Counted from the first letter of the stretch, positions 20,971-30,501 are shown. The stretch: 64,000 bases of DNA from Fibrobacter succinogenes (GCA_902800345.1 CADCDO010000013.1:1-64000), one strand, 5' to 3'. Notes: a model not told the origin generated them from the letters alone. Made by a program: numbers and translations.

Positions 20971-21066
20971 ATCCCAGGCCCTGCGCAATGATTATTTGCG
21001 GGCAAATCGCCAGGGCGAAAGCAGCAACGGACTTGCGGATCTTTATGTGCTCAGGTAGCCTGGGAT
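20971..21066 (+). ncRNA. ffs: Signal recognition particle RNA (4.5S type)
   Basis: The ends pair as ATCCCAGGC with GCCTGGGAT and are followed by TTTTTT. The apex reads CCAGG-GC-GAAA-GC-AGCAAC, which is the conserved SRP domain IV pattern: an asymmetric CAGG/AGCA internal loop closed by a short stem and a GNRA tetraloop, the binding site of Ffh. The length of about 96 nt fits the small bacterial form without an Alu domain. A near-consensus promoter sits directly upstream. Confidence 0.85.
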
Positions 21067-21147
21067 TTTTTATATTCGCCCGCCAAGGGCGTTTTTTATT
21101 TTAGCCCTAAAACCTATAACCTACTACCTAACGCCTACAACCTAGCA

Positions 21148-21768
21148 ATGATTCTTTGGACGATTCGACACACAAAGCCTTATAACCCTAAAGACGTTTG
21201 CTACGGGAGACTGGACTTCGACGTCTCCCCCACGTTCGAAGAAGAATCCAACGGAGCCCTCAAGGCTTTCTTGGCAACAGGCGCCAAGCCTACGCGGCTT
21301 TTTTCAAGTCCGCTATTACGCTGTCTGAGGCTTGCCGAAAAAGCATCCACGGCAACCGGTCTGACCATAGAAAAGGAAGACGCCATCATCGAACTCAACT
21401 TTGGCTCCTGGGAAGGTCAAAAACTGACTGCCGTCCCCCGTTCGGAAATGCAGGCCTGGACAAGCGACCTTCGCGGGTACCGGTTTCCCGAGGGCGAAAG
21501 CTTTTACGACATAGACAAGCGAGCAGGAAAATTTTTGGACTCGCTCCCGGACGATGGCGAATTTCTGTGCATCACGCATGCAGGCGTCATCGCAGCACTG
21601 CAACATTCGCGCTGCGGACTGCCAGACGAGGTCTTCGTCGAAGGAATGTTCAGCTACGCCATGGTAACTCGCTTTGAATTTACTCGTAACAGCGATGGAC
21701 AATACCACGGAACGTTCACAAAAATTCACGACGGCATACCGATGCCGAAGCTGAAGATGGGCGTTTAG
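21148..21768 (+). CDS. Histidine phosphatase family protein (alpha-ribazole phosphatase-like)
   Basis: 206 residues with the phosphoglycerate-mutase-like phosphatase fold: I-R-H-T-K-P at residues 6-11 with catalytic His8, S-S-P-L-L-R-C with the phosphate-binding Arg, E-L-N-F-G-S-W-E-G around residue 85 with the acid-base Glu, and I-T-H-A-G-V near 142 with the second His. The closest well-known members are CobC-type alpha-ribazole-5'-phosphate phosphatases of cobalamin assembly, but no cobalamin genes are adjacent, so the substrate is uncertain. Stands alone, starting 80 nt past the SRP RNA. Confidence 0.85.
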   Translation: MILWTIRHTKPYNPKDVCYGRLDFDVSPTFEEESNGALKAFLATGAKPTRLFSSPLLRCLRLAEKASTATGLTIEKEDAIIELNFGSWEGQKLTAVPRSEMQAWTSDLRGYRFPEGESFYDIDKRAGKFLDSLPDDGEFLCITHAGVIAALQHSRCGLPDEVFVEGMFSYAMVTRFEFTRNSDGQYHGTFTKIHDGIPMPKLKMGV

Positions 21769-21779
21769 ACGAAAGTTTC

Positions 21780-21989
21780 GTACCTATAAATTCCTAGAAG
21801 CCAACACTTTTATAGGTACACTTTTCCTTTTTTACGCATAAACTACATACAAATCAAGCACAAAAATACCTATAAAAACAAATTTATACGTTGTTTATAG
21901 GTACAATCATGATCAAACTAACTTTACAAAACAAGAAACAAGCTGTTTTGTACCTATAAAAGTACGTAAAACAATAATTTTATAGGTAC
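21780..21989. repeat. Cluster of three A-tract inverted repeats (GTACCTATAAA / TTTATAGGTAC)
   Basis: Three near-identical dyads at 21780-21819, 21866-21904 and 21950-21989. Each has 10-11-bp arms GTACCTATAAA and TTTATAGGTAC separated by 17-18 nt of non-repeated sequence. Starts are 86 and 84 bp apart. Arms end in an A-tract on the inside. The same geometry with other arm sequences occurs at 33929-34173 and 44372-44598. Function unknown; protein-binding dyads or repeated structured RNAs are possible. Confidence 0.85.
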
Positions 21990-22037
21990 GTTTTCAGAAT
22001 TGCCTTAAATTCCGAAATTGTTAAAGTATGCGGCTGT

Positions 22038-23198
22038 CTAAAAATCCAGCGACATGACGGCTTGGGCGCCGCCGGAAAAGTTCGGGAGAAGCGCCATGTG
22101 CAAGGGGCTATCGAAATCGCTCAGGAGCGCATCAACGGCGGCATCGGCGATGGAATATAAATAGATCAGCACACCGCCCCAAATATAAGTATTGCGGTTT
22201 TTACGGTAATAAGTGACACGTTCTGTAATTCGTTCATATTCTTCGGACTTGGGGTCTTCTTTTTCAACCAAATGTTTACGATCAAGATAATACTTGACCA
22301 TGTTCTGCGATGTAGAAACACTTGCGATAGCGCCAAGCAGGCCCATATAGACAAGCCCTGCCTTGCCATAATCATGGTTGAAAATTTGTCCGCCACCGGG
22401 CAGGAGTCCCCAAAGCAAAGCCGTTTTCATGTCGCGATATTCTGTGGTTCGGCGGTTGTTATTGTACCAAATACCATACGTATCGAAAATCCCGTAAATA
22501 TGAATGCCGATTAGCCACGCCAGTTCCGCCTTGCGCACGTCTTCCTGTTCCATTTTCTTGTCGCTCTGCGCACGAACGCGTTCCAAGAATTCAAGGCGCT
22601 TGGCGTGATAAGCGGAAATACTGTCACGAGGAGAGTTCAGTACTTTGGACGTAAAATAGTGAACCGAATCCTGGAATGACTGGGCGCGTTCCAAGAGCCT
22701 ATCCCGCTGGAACGACCTATTGAAAAAGATATCGTAAATCAGCAAGCCCTCGATGCCCGTCAAGAACCCACCACGAACGTAATGCTCCGTATAATACTGG
22801 CCGCCGCCAGGAAGCAGGCTAAAAAGCATCGCATACTTGAGAGAATTTCGTTTCGTCGGGATGTCCCATTCGTTCACGGGGAGCGTATCGATAGCGACAA
22901 TGCCCGTTTTACCTTTAACAAGCGGCGTTGCGGAAACCTCAAAATTTTCATCGGGGGGTTCCTCAGGAGAATCCTCTTCATCGGGACTTTCTTCGGCGGA
23001 AATCGCAGCAAGGGTATCAGCAACCAATTTTGCGACAGAATCCACAACAGCTTTGTTACTGACCGAATCACCGGCAGCACGACTTACGTCTTTGACGTTT
23101 CCCTGTTCCAGGCTATCTGCAACAACCGATGCTGGCGTCTCTGCAAAAAGGGACGTACAAAGCACCAATAGAGCCGTTATAAGGGATTTTTTAATCAT
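22038..23198 (-). CDS. DUF5683-type envelope protein
   Basis: 386 residues: signal peptide (residues 1-19), an acidic Asp/Glu/Pro-rich spacer (about 70-90), then a domain with two copies of the motif L-L-P-G-G-G-Q, each within a hydrophobic hairpin (near residues 133 and 268). This paired L-P-G-x-G-Q pattern is characteristic of DUF5683 proteins, which are predicted membrane-associated and of unknown role. A charged helical stretch lies between the two halves. No operon partner; the downstream spacer carries the inverted-repeat cluster. Confidence 0.75.
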   Translation of the reverse strand: MIKKSLITALLVLCTSLFAETPASVVADSLEQGNVKDVSRAAGDSVSNKAVVDSVAKLVADTLAAISAEESPDEEDSPEEPPDENFEVSATPLVKGKTGIVAIDTLPVNEWDIPTKRNSLKYAMLFSLLPGGGQYYTEHYVRGGFLTGIEGLLIYDIFFNRSFQRDRLLERAQSFQDSVHYFTSKVLNSPRDSISAYHAKRLEFLERVRAQSDKKMEQEDVRKAELAWLIGIHIYGIFDTYGIWYNNNRRTTEYRDMKTALLWGLLPGGGQIFNHDYGKAGLVYMGLLGAIASVSTSQNMVKYYLDRKHLVEKEDPKSEEYERITERVTYYRKNRNTYIWGGVLIYLYSIADAAVDALLSDFDSPLHMALLPNFSGGAQAVMSLDF

Positions 23199-23435
23199 TT
23201 TGCGCGAATATAGAAAAAGATTGCGCGAGCGAGATATACTCTTAAGACCGCAAGAGGCTGAAAATATTTAATTTTTCGGCGAAAAAAGAGAATTGTGAAT
23301 ACAACCCCAGCACGGTGGCCGGGATGACAAGTGAACAGGAGGTCGCCACGCACTACGCGCCTGCGACAACATTTTTGGAAAAATTTTTCAATTTTTATAA
23401 AAATGTCTGTTTTTGACAATTAATGTTTTTAACTT

Positions 23436-23978
23436 ATGGGTGTAATGATGAACAAAACAACCTATATCGAACACGAGATACACGAGCTGGCCTTGAAAAT
23501 CAAGGAAGAATTGATCAAGCGCGGCGAGATGATGGCGACGGCGGAATCCTGCACGGGCGGGCTTATCGCATCGAGCATCGTCAACGAGGCTGGGTCTTCT
23601 GCGATTTTGAAGGGCGGAATCGTCGCCTACCAGAACGAAGTCAAGCATGACATGCTAGGCGTCAGCAACGATATTCTTGAAAAATACGGCGCCGTAAGCG
23701 AACAAACCGTGAAAGCCATGGCCGAAGGCGCCCGTAAAAAGTTCAACTGCGAATGGGCTGTCGCCACCTCTGGAATCGCAGGTCCTACCGGTGCAGAACC
23801 GGGAAAACCGGTCGGTACAGTGTGGATGTGTGTCGCCAATAGTTTGCAAAATGAAGCTTTTTGCGAAATTTTTACAGGAAATCGCGGACAAATCCGTGAA
23901 AAAAGCGTGTATAAGGTAATGGGCAGGCTTCTTTTTTTGCTAAATAGCCAAAAAAGCACTTGCACAAAAGTTCACTAA
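23436..23978 (+). CDS. pncC: Nicotinamide-nucleotide amidase (CinA C-terminal domain)
   Basis: 180 residues forming a stand-alone CinA C-terminal domain. The signature A-E-S-C-T-G-G near residue 38 holds the catalytic Ser, followed by K-G-G-I-V-A-Y and S-G-I-A-G-P-T-G. PncC deamidates NMN to nicotinate mononucleotide in pyridine nucleotide recycling. It ends 41 nt before recA on the same strand; a cinA/pncC-recA pair is common in bacteria and suggests co-transcription. The start is ambiguous: ATG 23436 has no clear ribosome site, and the internal ATG at 23448 is an alternative. Confidence 0.9.
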   Translation: MGVMMNKTTYIEHEIHELALKIKEELIKRGEMMATAESCTGGLIASSIVNEAGSSAILKGGIVAYQNEVKHDMLGVSNDILEKYGAVSEQTVKAMAEGARKKFNCEWAVATSGIAGPTGAEPGKPVGTVWMCVANSLQNEAFCEIFTGNRGQIREKSVYKVMGRLLFLLNSQKSTCTKVH

Positions 23979-24019
23979 TTAGTATATTAACAAAAAACAA
24001 AGAAAAAACGGAGTCAAAA

Positions 24020-25120
24020 ATGGCCAAGAAAACAACTACACCCACCAGCAACCTTTCCAGCGAAAAAGCGAAAGCCGTCGAAGCAGCAATAGCACAAATC
24101 GAAAAAAATTACGGTAAAGGTTCCATCATGGCCCTCGGTCAACAACCAGTCGAAGACATCCCGGTCATCCCGACGGGCTGCATCCAGTTGGACATGGCGC
24201 TCGGCGTGGGCGGATTCCCCCGCGGACGCATCATCGAAATCTACGGACCGGAATCTTCCGGCAAGACGACGCTTGCACTGCACGCGATCGCCGAAGCCCA
24301 GAAACTCGGCGGCGTGGCCGCGTTCATCGACGCTGAACACGCATTCGACGCAGTCTATGCCCGCAAGCTCGGCGTCGATATCGAATCGTTACTCGTGTCG
24401 CAGCCAGACACCGGCGAACAGGCGCTTGACATCGCCGAGACGCTCGTGCGTTCTGGTGCAATCGACATCATCGTCGTCGATTCCGTAGCAGCGCTCGTTC
24501 CGCAGGCCGAAATCAACGGAGAAATGGGAGACAACCATGTAGGCCTCCAGGCCCGCCTCATGTCTCAGGCCCTCCGCAAGCTCACAGGCATTCTCTCGAA
24601 GTCCAACACTTGCATGATTTTCATCAACCAGCTCCGTATGAAGATTGGCGTGATGTTCGGGAACCCGGAAACGACTACTGGCGGTAACGCCCTCAAGTTC
24701 TATGCATCTCAGCGTATCGACATCCGCCGCATAGCAGCCATCAAGAACGGCGAAGAAGTCATCGGAAACCGCACCCGCGTGAAAATCGTGAAGAACAAGG
24801 TCGCCGCTCCGTTTACCCAGTGCGAATTCGACATCCTTTACGGCGTGGGCGTTTCTCGCGAAGCCTCCATCCTTGACCTCGCCTGCGAACTGGATATCAT
24901 CCAGAAGAGCGGTTCCTGGTTCAGCTACAACAACGAACGAATCGGACAGGGTCGCGAAAACACGAGACTATTCTTGAAGGACAATGCGGACCTCTGCAAC
25001 GAGATTGAACAGAAAATTCGCGAAAGCATGAAGGACGTGGAACTCTTCAAGCTGGGCGAGAACGAAGCTGTCGATATCGGTGACGACGCAGAAGGCGAAG
25101 CAATGCCTGAAGAAGCGTAG
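24020..25120 (+). CDS. recA: RecA recombinase
   Basis: 366 residues, the normal RecA length. Walker A is G-P-E-S-S-G-K-T-T near residue 75; other blocks are I-D-A-E-H-A-F-D, the L1 region [14 protein letters not shown] and the L2 region [15 protein letters not shown]. RecA forms filaments on single-stranded DNA, drives strand exchange and triggers LexA cleavage. I chose ATG 24020 because GGAG lies at a proper distance upstream; a longer open frame reaches into pncC. The C-terminus is acidic. No LexA-type operator is evident in the short upstream gap. Confidence 0.97.
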   Translation: MAKKTTTPTSNLSSEKAKAVEAAIAQIEKNYGKGSIMALGQQPVEDIPVIPTGCIQLDMALGVGGFPRGRIIEIYGPESSGKTTLALHAIAEAQKLGGVAAFIDAEHAFDAVYARKLGVDIESLLVSQPDTGEQALDIAETLVRSGAIDIIVVDSVAALVPQAEINGEMGDNHVGLQARLMSQALRKLTGILSKSNTCMIFINQLRMKIGVMFGNPETTTGGNALKFYASQRIDIRRIAAIKNGEEVIGNRTRVKIVKNKVAAPFTQCEFDILYGVGVSREASILDLACELDIIQKSGSWFSYNNERIGQGRENTRLFLKDNADLCNEIEQKIRESMKDVELFKLGENEAVDIGDDAEGEAMPEEA

Positions 25121-25393
25121 TTATAAGATAAAGGCGCTCCTCGTAAGCGGAAATGACAAGTACAAGATGGAGGTGCACGATTTCCAAGTCACCCCCATCA
25201 TCCGACGTCCCCCAAAATAAATGCAGTCAAGACGAACGCCGCGACAAAAAAGCGAACAAGGCGAACGAAATGCAAGAATTCATTTTTGCACTTCTGAGCC
25301 GCAGAGCAGAGGTCCGTGGCGTAAAAGGCCTGCATTTTGTCATGGCTAAGCCGAAGAGCATTAAACTTGTAGAATTCTTCCTGAAAAAACAAT

Positions 25394-25448
25394 AAACCCC
25401 GACTTTTCCATTTCTAGCCATTTGGGAAGAGCCGGGGTTTTCTTATTT
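25394..25448 (+). terminator. Rho-independent terminator
   Basis: Outer arms AAACCCCG and CGGGGTTT with an inner TTTTCC...GGGAAG pairing, followed by a T-rich tail. It lies about 275 nt after recA and is the first clear terminator for the pncC-recA unit. The stretch 25121-25393 holds no gene I trust. Confidence 0.75.
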
Positions 25449-25518
25449 TTTCAACAAGTTTACAAAACTTTAACTTATTGAGTATTCGAAAGTTACAAAA
25501 ATTATCTATTTTCATAAT

Positions 25519-26310
25519 ATGATTAATAGCATAAAATTAACAGCATTTGTTATCTGCTTTTCAACATTTACAATAATGGCGAATGCAGCCAAACAAAATA
25601 CATGCCCTCACCTATTAACAAATTCGTCGATGGTCGTGAACATCGAGGGTAAATTCATCAACGAAGAAAGGAACAGGACGAACCTGTCCATCGAGTGGCG
25701 ACACCACAACAACACACTCGACACATTCTTCGTAAACCTCTACGACAGCCCCTCGTTCAGGTTCATCACGTCCGGCAGCTACCGTTACATGGAAATTGGG
25801 GAAAATAAAATCAAGAGGCAGCTCGGACTGCACCATCTCAAAGAAAATATCGGCAAGACTCCCCTCAAGCTCGATGACCTTGAACTTCTGGCGAACGGCT
25901 ATTTCAAGTGTCCCGATTCCACAAAGCAAAAACCGTCGAACAATGTATTGGCAACGGCGAACTCCATGATGTGGTGGAGTCTGGTCATCGACTCGCTGCC
26001 CCATCCGGACAAGGCGGTCATGCACGGTGCACAAAAGACATCACGCTATTTTGCAATCTCGAACTGGAAGTCCTACGCCGGCGAGCAACTTCCGACACTC
26101 GTGAACATTGCCAGCAACGACTATAGCGGAAACATCTGGATACGCTCCGCCTACCCGGCCCACGCCCTCGAAAGCGACCCGCTGCGCACACCTTCGGTCA
26201 AACCGAAAATTCTTCTGCCTGTTCCAAAATTATTTGGAAGAATTGCTATGGAAGGGGAGCGAAAAATACCGCTTATACTCAAGCTGAATAAGCAACTGCT
26301 GGGCGAATGA
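25519..26310 (+). CDS. Secreted protein of unknown function
   Basis: 263 residues with a signal peptide (MINSIKLTAFVICFSTFTIM, cleavage near A-N-A-A). The mature part is hydrophilic, without transmembrane helices or a lipobox, and has no motif I recognise. The last 27 codons overlap the 3' end of the converging barrel gene by 81 bp. That is long for a convergent overlap, so one of the two C-termini may have been extended by loss of an earlier stop. Confidence 0.6.
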   Translation: MINSIKLTAFVICFSTFTIMANAAKQNTCPHLLTNSSMVVNIEGKFINEERNRTNLSIEWRHHNNTLDTFFVNLYDSPSFRFITSGSYRYMEIGENKIKRQLGLHHLKENIGKTPLKLDDLELLANGYFKCPDSTKQKPSNNVLATANSMMWWSLVIDSLPHPDKAVMHGAQKTSRYFAISNWKSYAGEQLPTLVNIASNDYSGNIWIRSAYPAHALESDPLRTPSVKPKILLPVPKLFGRIAMEGERKIPLILKLNKQLLGE

Positions 26311-27207
26311 GCCGTTATAGAAACGCTTCTTGTCGCGTTTCCACATGCCAGCCTTGAAGATGAAATTGCGCATTCCATCTTTCCAAGAGAGATGAGCCCC
26401 GAGGAGCATCATGCGGTAGCTCAGGGATTCCTTTTTGACGTTACCGCCGCTGCGCAAAAGCCCAGTCTTTAAATACATGCCTTCGTAGATGACAGACACG
26501 AAATCGGATACCGGGAAACGCCCAAAGCTCAAGATTTCAACGATGTAGTCACGGCTGAACACTGGAATATTGCGTTCATAATCGTAGCTTTTACCCTCGA
26601 AATCCGTGCTGATGTCAGAAAGGATATAGTGCGCTCCAAGCCCGATAATGCTCCCATGTGGCAAACTGTAGCTGAGATCAATACTCATGTCGAACAACTG
26701 TGCGTAGTCGAAGTCTGAATCGCCGACCTTGTCCAAGATGTACTTGGAATTCCAGGATTCGGCGATATGCCCGCCGCCTTTGACATCGGCGTTCACCATT
26801 TCCAAGTTGGACCTGAAGTAGAAGAAGCTCTCATAGACGAAATTGAACTCGATTTGCGGGTTCACCTTGAACGGACGAAGCCCAAGCCCTGCATGAAATC
26901 CGCCATAGAACGGAGAAAGTTCAAGGGAGCCATCCATCTTGAGGTAAGCCGAGGCTATGCCCAGCGGTTCGCCATAGTTTACGGGACTCAACGGTTCTAG
27001 CCAGGTATAGCGTAGTCCCACATTCGCCTGCGGCACCCACTGCCCCCAGACAATCGGGGTATTTACCATACCTCCCCATGAAAGATTCGGTCCATAACGA
27101 AGACCGACCAGGTTGGACTGGTCAAAACCCATAGCACCCAAGGCTAAGGAGCCCAAAAGAGCCACGTTAAGTAAAATAATTTTAAACAAAGCATCAATTT
27201 TGTTCAT
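26230..27207 (-). CDS. Predicted outer-membrane protein
   Basis: 325 residues with an N-terminal signal or anchor helix (residues about 7-27) and a beta-strand-rich body with many aromatic and glycine positions (for example G-G-F-H-A-G-L-G-L-R-P-F). This pattern fits a small outer-membrane barrel. No named family recognised. It converges on and overlaps the neighbouring secreted-protein gene by 81 bp; it is divergent from the lipoprotein gene at 27288, with an 80-bp shared promoter region. Confidence 0.65.
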   Translation of the reverse strand: MNKIDALFKIILLNVALLGSLALGAMGFDQSNLVGLRYGPNLSWGGMVNTPIVWGQWVPQANVGLRYTWLEPLSPVNYGEPLGIASAYLKMDGSLELSPFYGGFHAGLGLRPFKVNPQIEFNFVYESFFYFRSNLEMVNADVKGGGHIAESWNSKYILDKVGDSDFDYAQLFDMSIDLSYSLPHGSIIGLGAHYILSDISTDFEGKSYDYERNIPVFSRDYIVEILSFGRFPVSDFVSVIYEGMYLKTGLLRSGGNVKKESLSYRMMLLGAHLSWKDGMRNFIFKAGMWKRDKKRFYNGSFAQQLLIQLEYKRYFSLPFHSNSSK

Positions 27208-27287
27208 TTCAGTGTAAAATCTAAAAATTATTTAGCTACTTGCACAATAAATTCTTATTTTGTGGTCATCAAATACAAGGAGATCCA

Positions 27288-27731
27288 ATGAAATTTTCCC
27301 ATTTGTGCATAATTTCTCTTGGTGCCCTCATGCTGTTTGGATGCACGAACAAAAAATATTCTTCTCCGGTGCTGATTGAACGCGGCGTCGGTCAGAACGA
27401 ATACGAGCGTGAATACTTCATATCCAAGGAAAGCATGGGCATCGACAAACACTTGCAGAACACATTCAAGCAAGGTTACGTCGAAGAAGGCATGACCACC
27501 GACATGGTGAACCTCCTGTGGGGACCTCCCGATCACGAAACTGCCGACGGCAAGATCTGGGAATACTTCACCACCGAAGGAAAGCTCATCACGCGCCTCT
27601 TCTGGAAAGCACCGGAACAGGCTCGCCTGAAAGGTTACGAAGCCGAGCTCGTCCTCGACAAGATGGAAGGCGACCGCTATGGTGGATCTCCTCCGCCGTC
27701 TTCCAGCCGTTCGAGCAACTACGAACACTAG
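27288..27731 (+). CDS. Lipoprotein with SmpA/OmlA (BamE)-like motif
   Basis: 147 residues. The start at 27288 is fixed by AAGGAG just upstream. A lipoprotein signal peptide ends at L-F-G-C (lipid-bearing Cys near residue 19). The segment G-M-T-T-D-M-V-N-L-L-W-G-P-P-D-H near residues 75-90 resembles the BamE/OmlA consensus G-M-T-x-x-x-V-x-x-x-L-G-x-P, after which W-E-Y-F fits the following strand. A Ser/Pro-rich tail ends the protein. Role in outer-membrane assembly is possible but inferred only from the motif. Confidence 0.7.
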   Translation: MKFSHLCIISLGALMLFGCTNKKYSSPVLIERGVGQNEYEREYFISKESMGIDKHLQNTFKQGYVEEGMTTDMVNLLWGPPDHETADGKIWEYFTTEGKLITRLFWKAPEQARLKGYEAELVLDKMEGDRYGGSPPPSSSRSSNYEH

Positions 27732-27809
27732 TTTGTTAGGGTACAGAGCTTAGAAGGTATAAATTCTACGAGCTAAGCGGCCCAAGTTCAACCAACTAAC
27801 TAGACACCA

Positions 27810-27840
27810 CCCCTTGGTCTAACCGCCAAGGGGATTTTTT
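27810..27840 (+). terminator. Rho-independent terminator
   Basis: Arms CCCCTTGG and CCAAGGGG with an 8-nt loop, followed by ATTTTTT, 79 nt past the lipoprotein stop codon. Confidence 0.85.
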
Positions 27841-27957
27841 GATATTAGGTTTTAGGGTTTAGGGGATAGCGATTTGTGTTGCGGGGATGACGAATTCTCC
27901 AAAATTTTTCTACATTTACGCGCGTTAAATTTTAAAACAACTCAAGGAGTTAAAATT

Positions 27958-28719
27958 ATGCGTCAGTATATCATTGCTGGTAACTGGAAGATGAACAAGA
28001 CGGTGAGCGAATCCGTTCAGCTCGCCAAGGATATCGTGGAAGCAGTCAAGGACGTGAAGAAGACCGAAGTGGTCATTGCTCCGACCTATCTCGCCGCAGC
28101 CAAGGTTGCAGACGTCGTGAAGGGCACGAACGTGAAGCTCGCTATCCAGGACATCCATTGGAAGGACCAGGGCGCATTCACCGGTAAAGTTTCCGTTGAC
28201 ATGGTCAAGGAAATCGGTGCCGAATACATCATCATCGGTCACTCCGAACAGCGCCAGTACTTCCACGAAACGGAAGAAACGGTGAACCTCAAGGTCAAGA
28301 AGACTCTCGAAGCCGGCCTCAAGCCGATTATCTGCATTGGCGAAACTCTCGACCAGCGCCAGAGCGGCATCCTCAAGGAAGTCATTGGCCTCCAGGTCAA
28401 GGGCGCATTCAAGGACGTTTCTGCCGAAGACGCAGCCAAGTGCGTTCTCGCCTACGAACCGGTCTGGGCTATCGGCACCGGCGTTACCGCTACTGACGAA
28501 CAGGCTGAAGAAACTCAGGCTTATGTCCGCTCCGTGGTCAAGGAAATCTACGGCGAAGCCGTTGCCGAAGGCATGCGCATCCAGTACGGTGGCTCCATGA
28601 AGGGCGCCAACGCAGCAGGCCTCCTCGCCCAAAAGGACATCGACGGCGGTCTCATTGGTGGTGCAGGTCTCAAGGCCAACACTTTCAAGGAAATCATCGA
28701 CGCTGCCGAAGCCAAGTAA
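27958..28719 (+). CDS. tpiA: Triosephosphate isomerase
   Basis: 253 residues with all catalytic blocks: N-W-K-M-N-K (substrate Lys near residue 11), I-I-G-H-S-E-Q-R (catalytic His near 94), A-Y-E-P-V-W-A-I-G-T-G (catalytic Glu and the flexible loop near 165) and I-Q-Y-G-G-S-M. Interconverts dihydroxyacetone phosphate and glyceraldehyde 3-phosphate. The start at 27958 has AAGGAG upstream; the frame is open further 5' but without a ribosome site. secG follows after 45 nt on the same strand, an arrangement seen in many bacteria. Confidence 0.97.
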   Translation: MRQYIIAGNWKMNKTVSESVQLAKDIVEAVKDVKKTEVVIAPTYLAAAKVADVVKGTNVKLAIQDIHWKDQGAFTGKVSVDMVKEIGAEYIIIGHSEQRQYFHETEETVNLKVKKTLEAGLKPIICIGETLDQRQSGILKEVIGLQVKGAFKDVSAEDAAKCVLAYEPVWAIGTGVTATDEQAEETQAYVRSVVKEIYGEAVAEGMRIQYGGSMKGANAAGLLAQKDIDGGLIGGAGLKANTFKEIIDAAEAK

Positions 28720-28764
28720 TTTCTGGCAAGCACGAAAACCTATCAAACAAAAGGTAAAACGACT

Positions 28765-29187
28765 ATGACAACTCTCTTTTGGGCATTGATCGTCCTCCAC
28801 GTGTTTCTCTGCGTATTCCTCTCGCTTCTCGTTCTCGTGCAGAACGACAAGATGGGCGGTCTTGCAGGACTCGGTGGCATGACTTCGCAATCTGCATTTT
28901 CTACCGCCGGCGCAGCGACCTTCATCCAGAAGTTGACCCGTGTCGTTGCAGTGATTTTCTTCATCGTGGCATTCGGCCTTGGTCTCATCACGGCTAAGCA
29001 GGACCAGGTTGTTGAAGAATCCGCCATGCAGAAGGCCACCCGCGAAAGCGCTGCCGAACAGGCTGTTCCGGAAGTTCCGGCTCTCCCGGCAACGTTCAAC
29101 GCTCCGGCAGAAGCCGTTCCTGAAGCTCAAGCTGCTCCGGCTGATGTAAAGGCCGAAGTTCCGGCTCCAGAAGCAGACGCCAAGTAA
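28765..29187 (+). CDS. secG: Protein-export channel subunit SecG
   Basis: 140 residues. Two hydrophobic helices (about 3-24 and 50-74) flank the SecG signature Q-N-D-K-M-G-G-L-A-G-L-G-G. SecG supports SecYE/SecA-driven export. The C-terminal 65 residues form an Ala/Pro/Glu-rich tail longer than in the basic SecG, a feature shared by many SecG proteins of Gram-negative bacteria. Follows tpiA, probably co-transcribed; a tRNA-Leu gene starts 38 nt downstream. Confidence 0.92.
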   Translation: MTTLFWALIVLHVFLCVFLSLLVLVQNDKMGGLAGLGGMTSQSAFSTAGAATFIQKLTRVVAVIFFIVAFGLGLITAKQDQVVEESAMQKATRESAAEQAVPEVPALPATFNAPAEAVPEAQAAPADVKAEVPAPEADAK

Positions 29188-29224
29188 GAGTTTGTAGCTT
29201 GCGCGCAAGCGCGAGCTAGGCTCC

Positions 29225-29308
29225 GCGGTCGTGGTGGAATTGGTAGACACGCTAGCTTGAGGTGCTAGTGGGAGCAATCTCATGACAGTTCAAGTCTGTC
29301 CGACCGCA
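29225..29308 (+). tRNA. tRNA-Leu(GAG), copy 1
   Basis: 84 nt with a class II fold: acceptor GCGGTCG/CGACCGC, D-arm GTGG...GGTAGACAC, anticodon stem CTAGC/GCTAG with loop TTGAGGT (anticodon GAG), a long variable arm (GGGAGCAATCTC) and T-arm AGTTCAAGTCT. Discriminator A; CCA not encoded. Identical to the copies at 32067 and 32360. A short hairpin with a T-run follows near 29315-29345. Confidence 0.95.
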
Positions 29309-29391
29309 TTCAGAAGTCCGTTCTCGAAAGAGAGCGGATTTTTGTTTTTGGTCAATGGTCATTAGTCATTGGAGAGTTGTATATTGGATAA

Positions 29392-30501
29392 ATGATGAGA
29401 ATTATTCTGTGTTTAACGTTTTTACTTGCAGGTTGGTGTTTTTCGCAAGAAACACCGACAGAGCCGTTACACTCACCAGAAATTTTTTCGACAGCAGCGG
29501 ATTCAAAAGAAATAGACACTATATTCGAAAGTTTACCAGCAAAAGAACAAGCTGTTCACGCAGCAAGAATGCGTTTATACAATGCGCTAAAACTAGATGA
29601 TCTTGAACGCGAGCCCTATGAAATTTTAAAACTTACCGAGCCAGGGAATCCGAACAAATCAATCATCACAGATTACGAAAGGTTGCAAATCTATTTATTC
29701 ATTGAAAAATACGATTTGGCCGTTGATCTCTGGGTGAACAAGTACATTGACGACGAGCCCAGCGTAACAATTTTTCCAACGACAAAGAATTATCTAGGCG
29801 AATATTTAGACAAAGTAATAGACATCAGAACCGACGATGTGCTGGTCCAGAAAATTCATCAAATAGAAGCGTCCGATATTTCACAAGAGCAAAAGGAATT
29901 GGCAAGGATTCTCGCCTGCTTGCCCAGAAGTTACAGCAGAAACCGAATCCGCGATGCCACAATTGGAGTGCCGGACAAAGAAAGTTACGAAGAAAGTCTG
30001 AAGAGTCTAGAAAACTTCGAAAACAAATACCCCAATTCCCAATACATTCCGCAAATTCGACAAATAAAAATCACCATTCAAAGACGATACGAAACACTAA
30101 CCGCCAATCCTGCAACAAAAAAATTATATACGGGAGGATTAGGAGTCGAAGTATTTTATTCAACTCCAGGAAAAATATTCTTAAGCGTTCCCATACAAGT
30201 TAAACGGATAATTTTCACAATGACATTCCTTGAAAAAAAGTTTGGGACCATAGGATTTGTAGCATACGATTCGGAGCGCTTCAAAATTCACCCTTTTGTT
30301 GGCTTAGGGGAACACGATAGTGACAAAAAAATATTTGCAAAATTCGCAGGAGCCCAATTCGATTGGCGGTTTTATTTAGGAAATTCTGAATTTCACACCC
30401 AAGACTATTTAGCCTTAAAAATCAAGTACGCAGCCAATTGGGATGGTAAGGAAGGCTTTCAAAACCATTTCATGGTTGGTCTTGGTGCTCATTTCTGGTA
30501 A
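29392..30501 (+). CDS. Secreted protein of unknown function
   Basis: 369 residues with a signal peptide (residues 1-19, cleavage near C-F-S-Q). The N-terminal two thirds are helical and resemble repeated helix pairs (about 45-235), including a segment with Y-P-N-S-Q-Y-I-P typical of TPR-like proteins. The last 120 residues are strand-rich with an aromatic C-terminus (H-F-W), as in an outer-membrane barrel end. No named family recognised. Two adjacent ATGs can serve as start; neither has a strong ribosome site. Confidence 0.6.
   Translation: MMRIILCLTFLLAGWCFSQETPTEPLHSPEIFSTAADSKEIDTIFESLPAKEQAVHAARMRLYNALKLDDLEREPYEILKLTEPGNPNKSIITDYERLQIYLFIEKYDLAVDLWVNKYIDDEPSVTIFPTTKNYLGEYLDKVIDIRTDDVLVQKIHQIEASDISQEQKELARILACLPRSYSRNRIRDATIGVPDKESYEESLKSLENFENKYPNSQYIPQIRQIKITIQRRYETLTANPATKKLYTGGLGVEVFYSTPGKIFLSVPIQVKRIIFTMTFLEKKFGTIGFVAYDSERFKIHPFVGLGEHDSDKKIFAKFAGAQFDWRFYLGNSEFHTQDYLALKIKYAANWDGKEGFQNHFMVGLGAHFW

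Noticed and set aside
21780-21989. Possible CRISPR array
   Set aside because: Only three units, each a dyad with a variable loop instead of a constant direct repeat, no leader or cas genes; the same geometry elsewhere has different repeat sequence.
25153-25395. 80-codon frame between recA and its terminator
   Set aside because: No ribosome site, low-complexity charged N-terminus and no known family; the frame ends just before the terminator but that alone is weak. Could be the remnant of a small gene.
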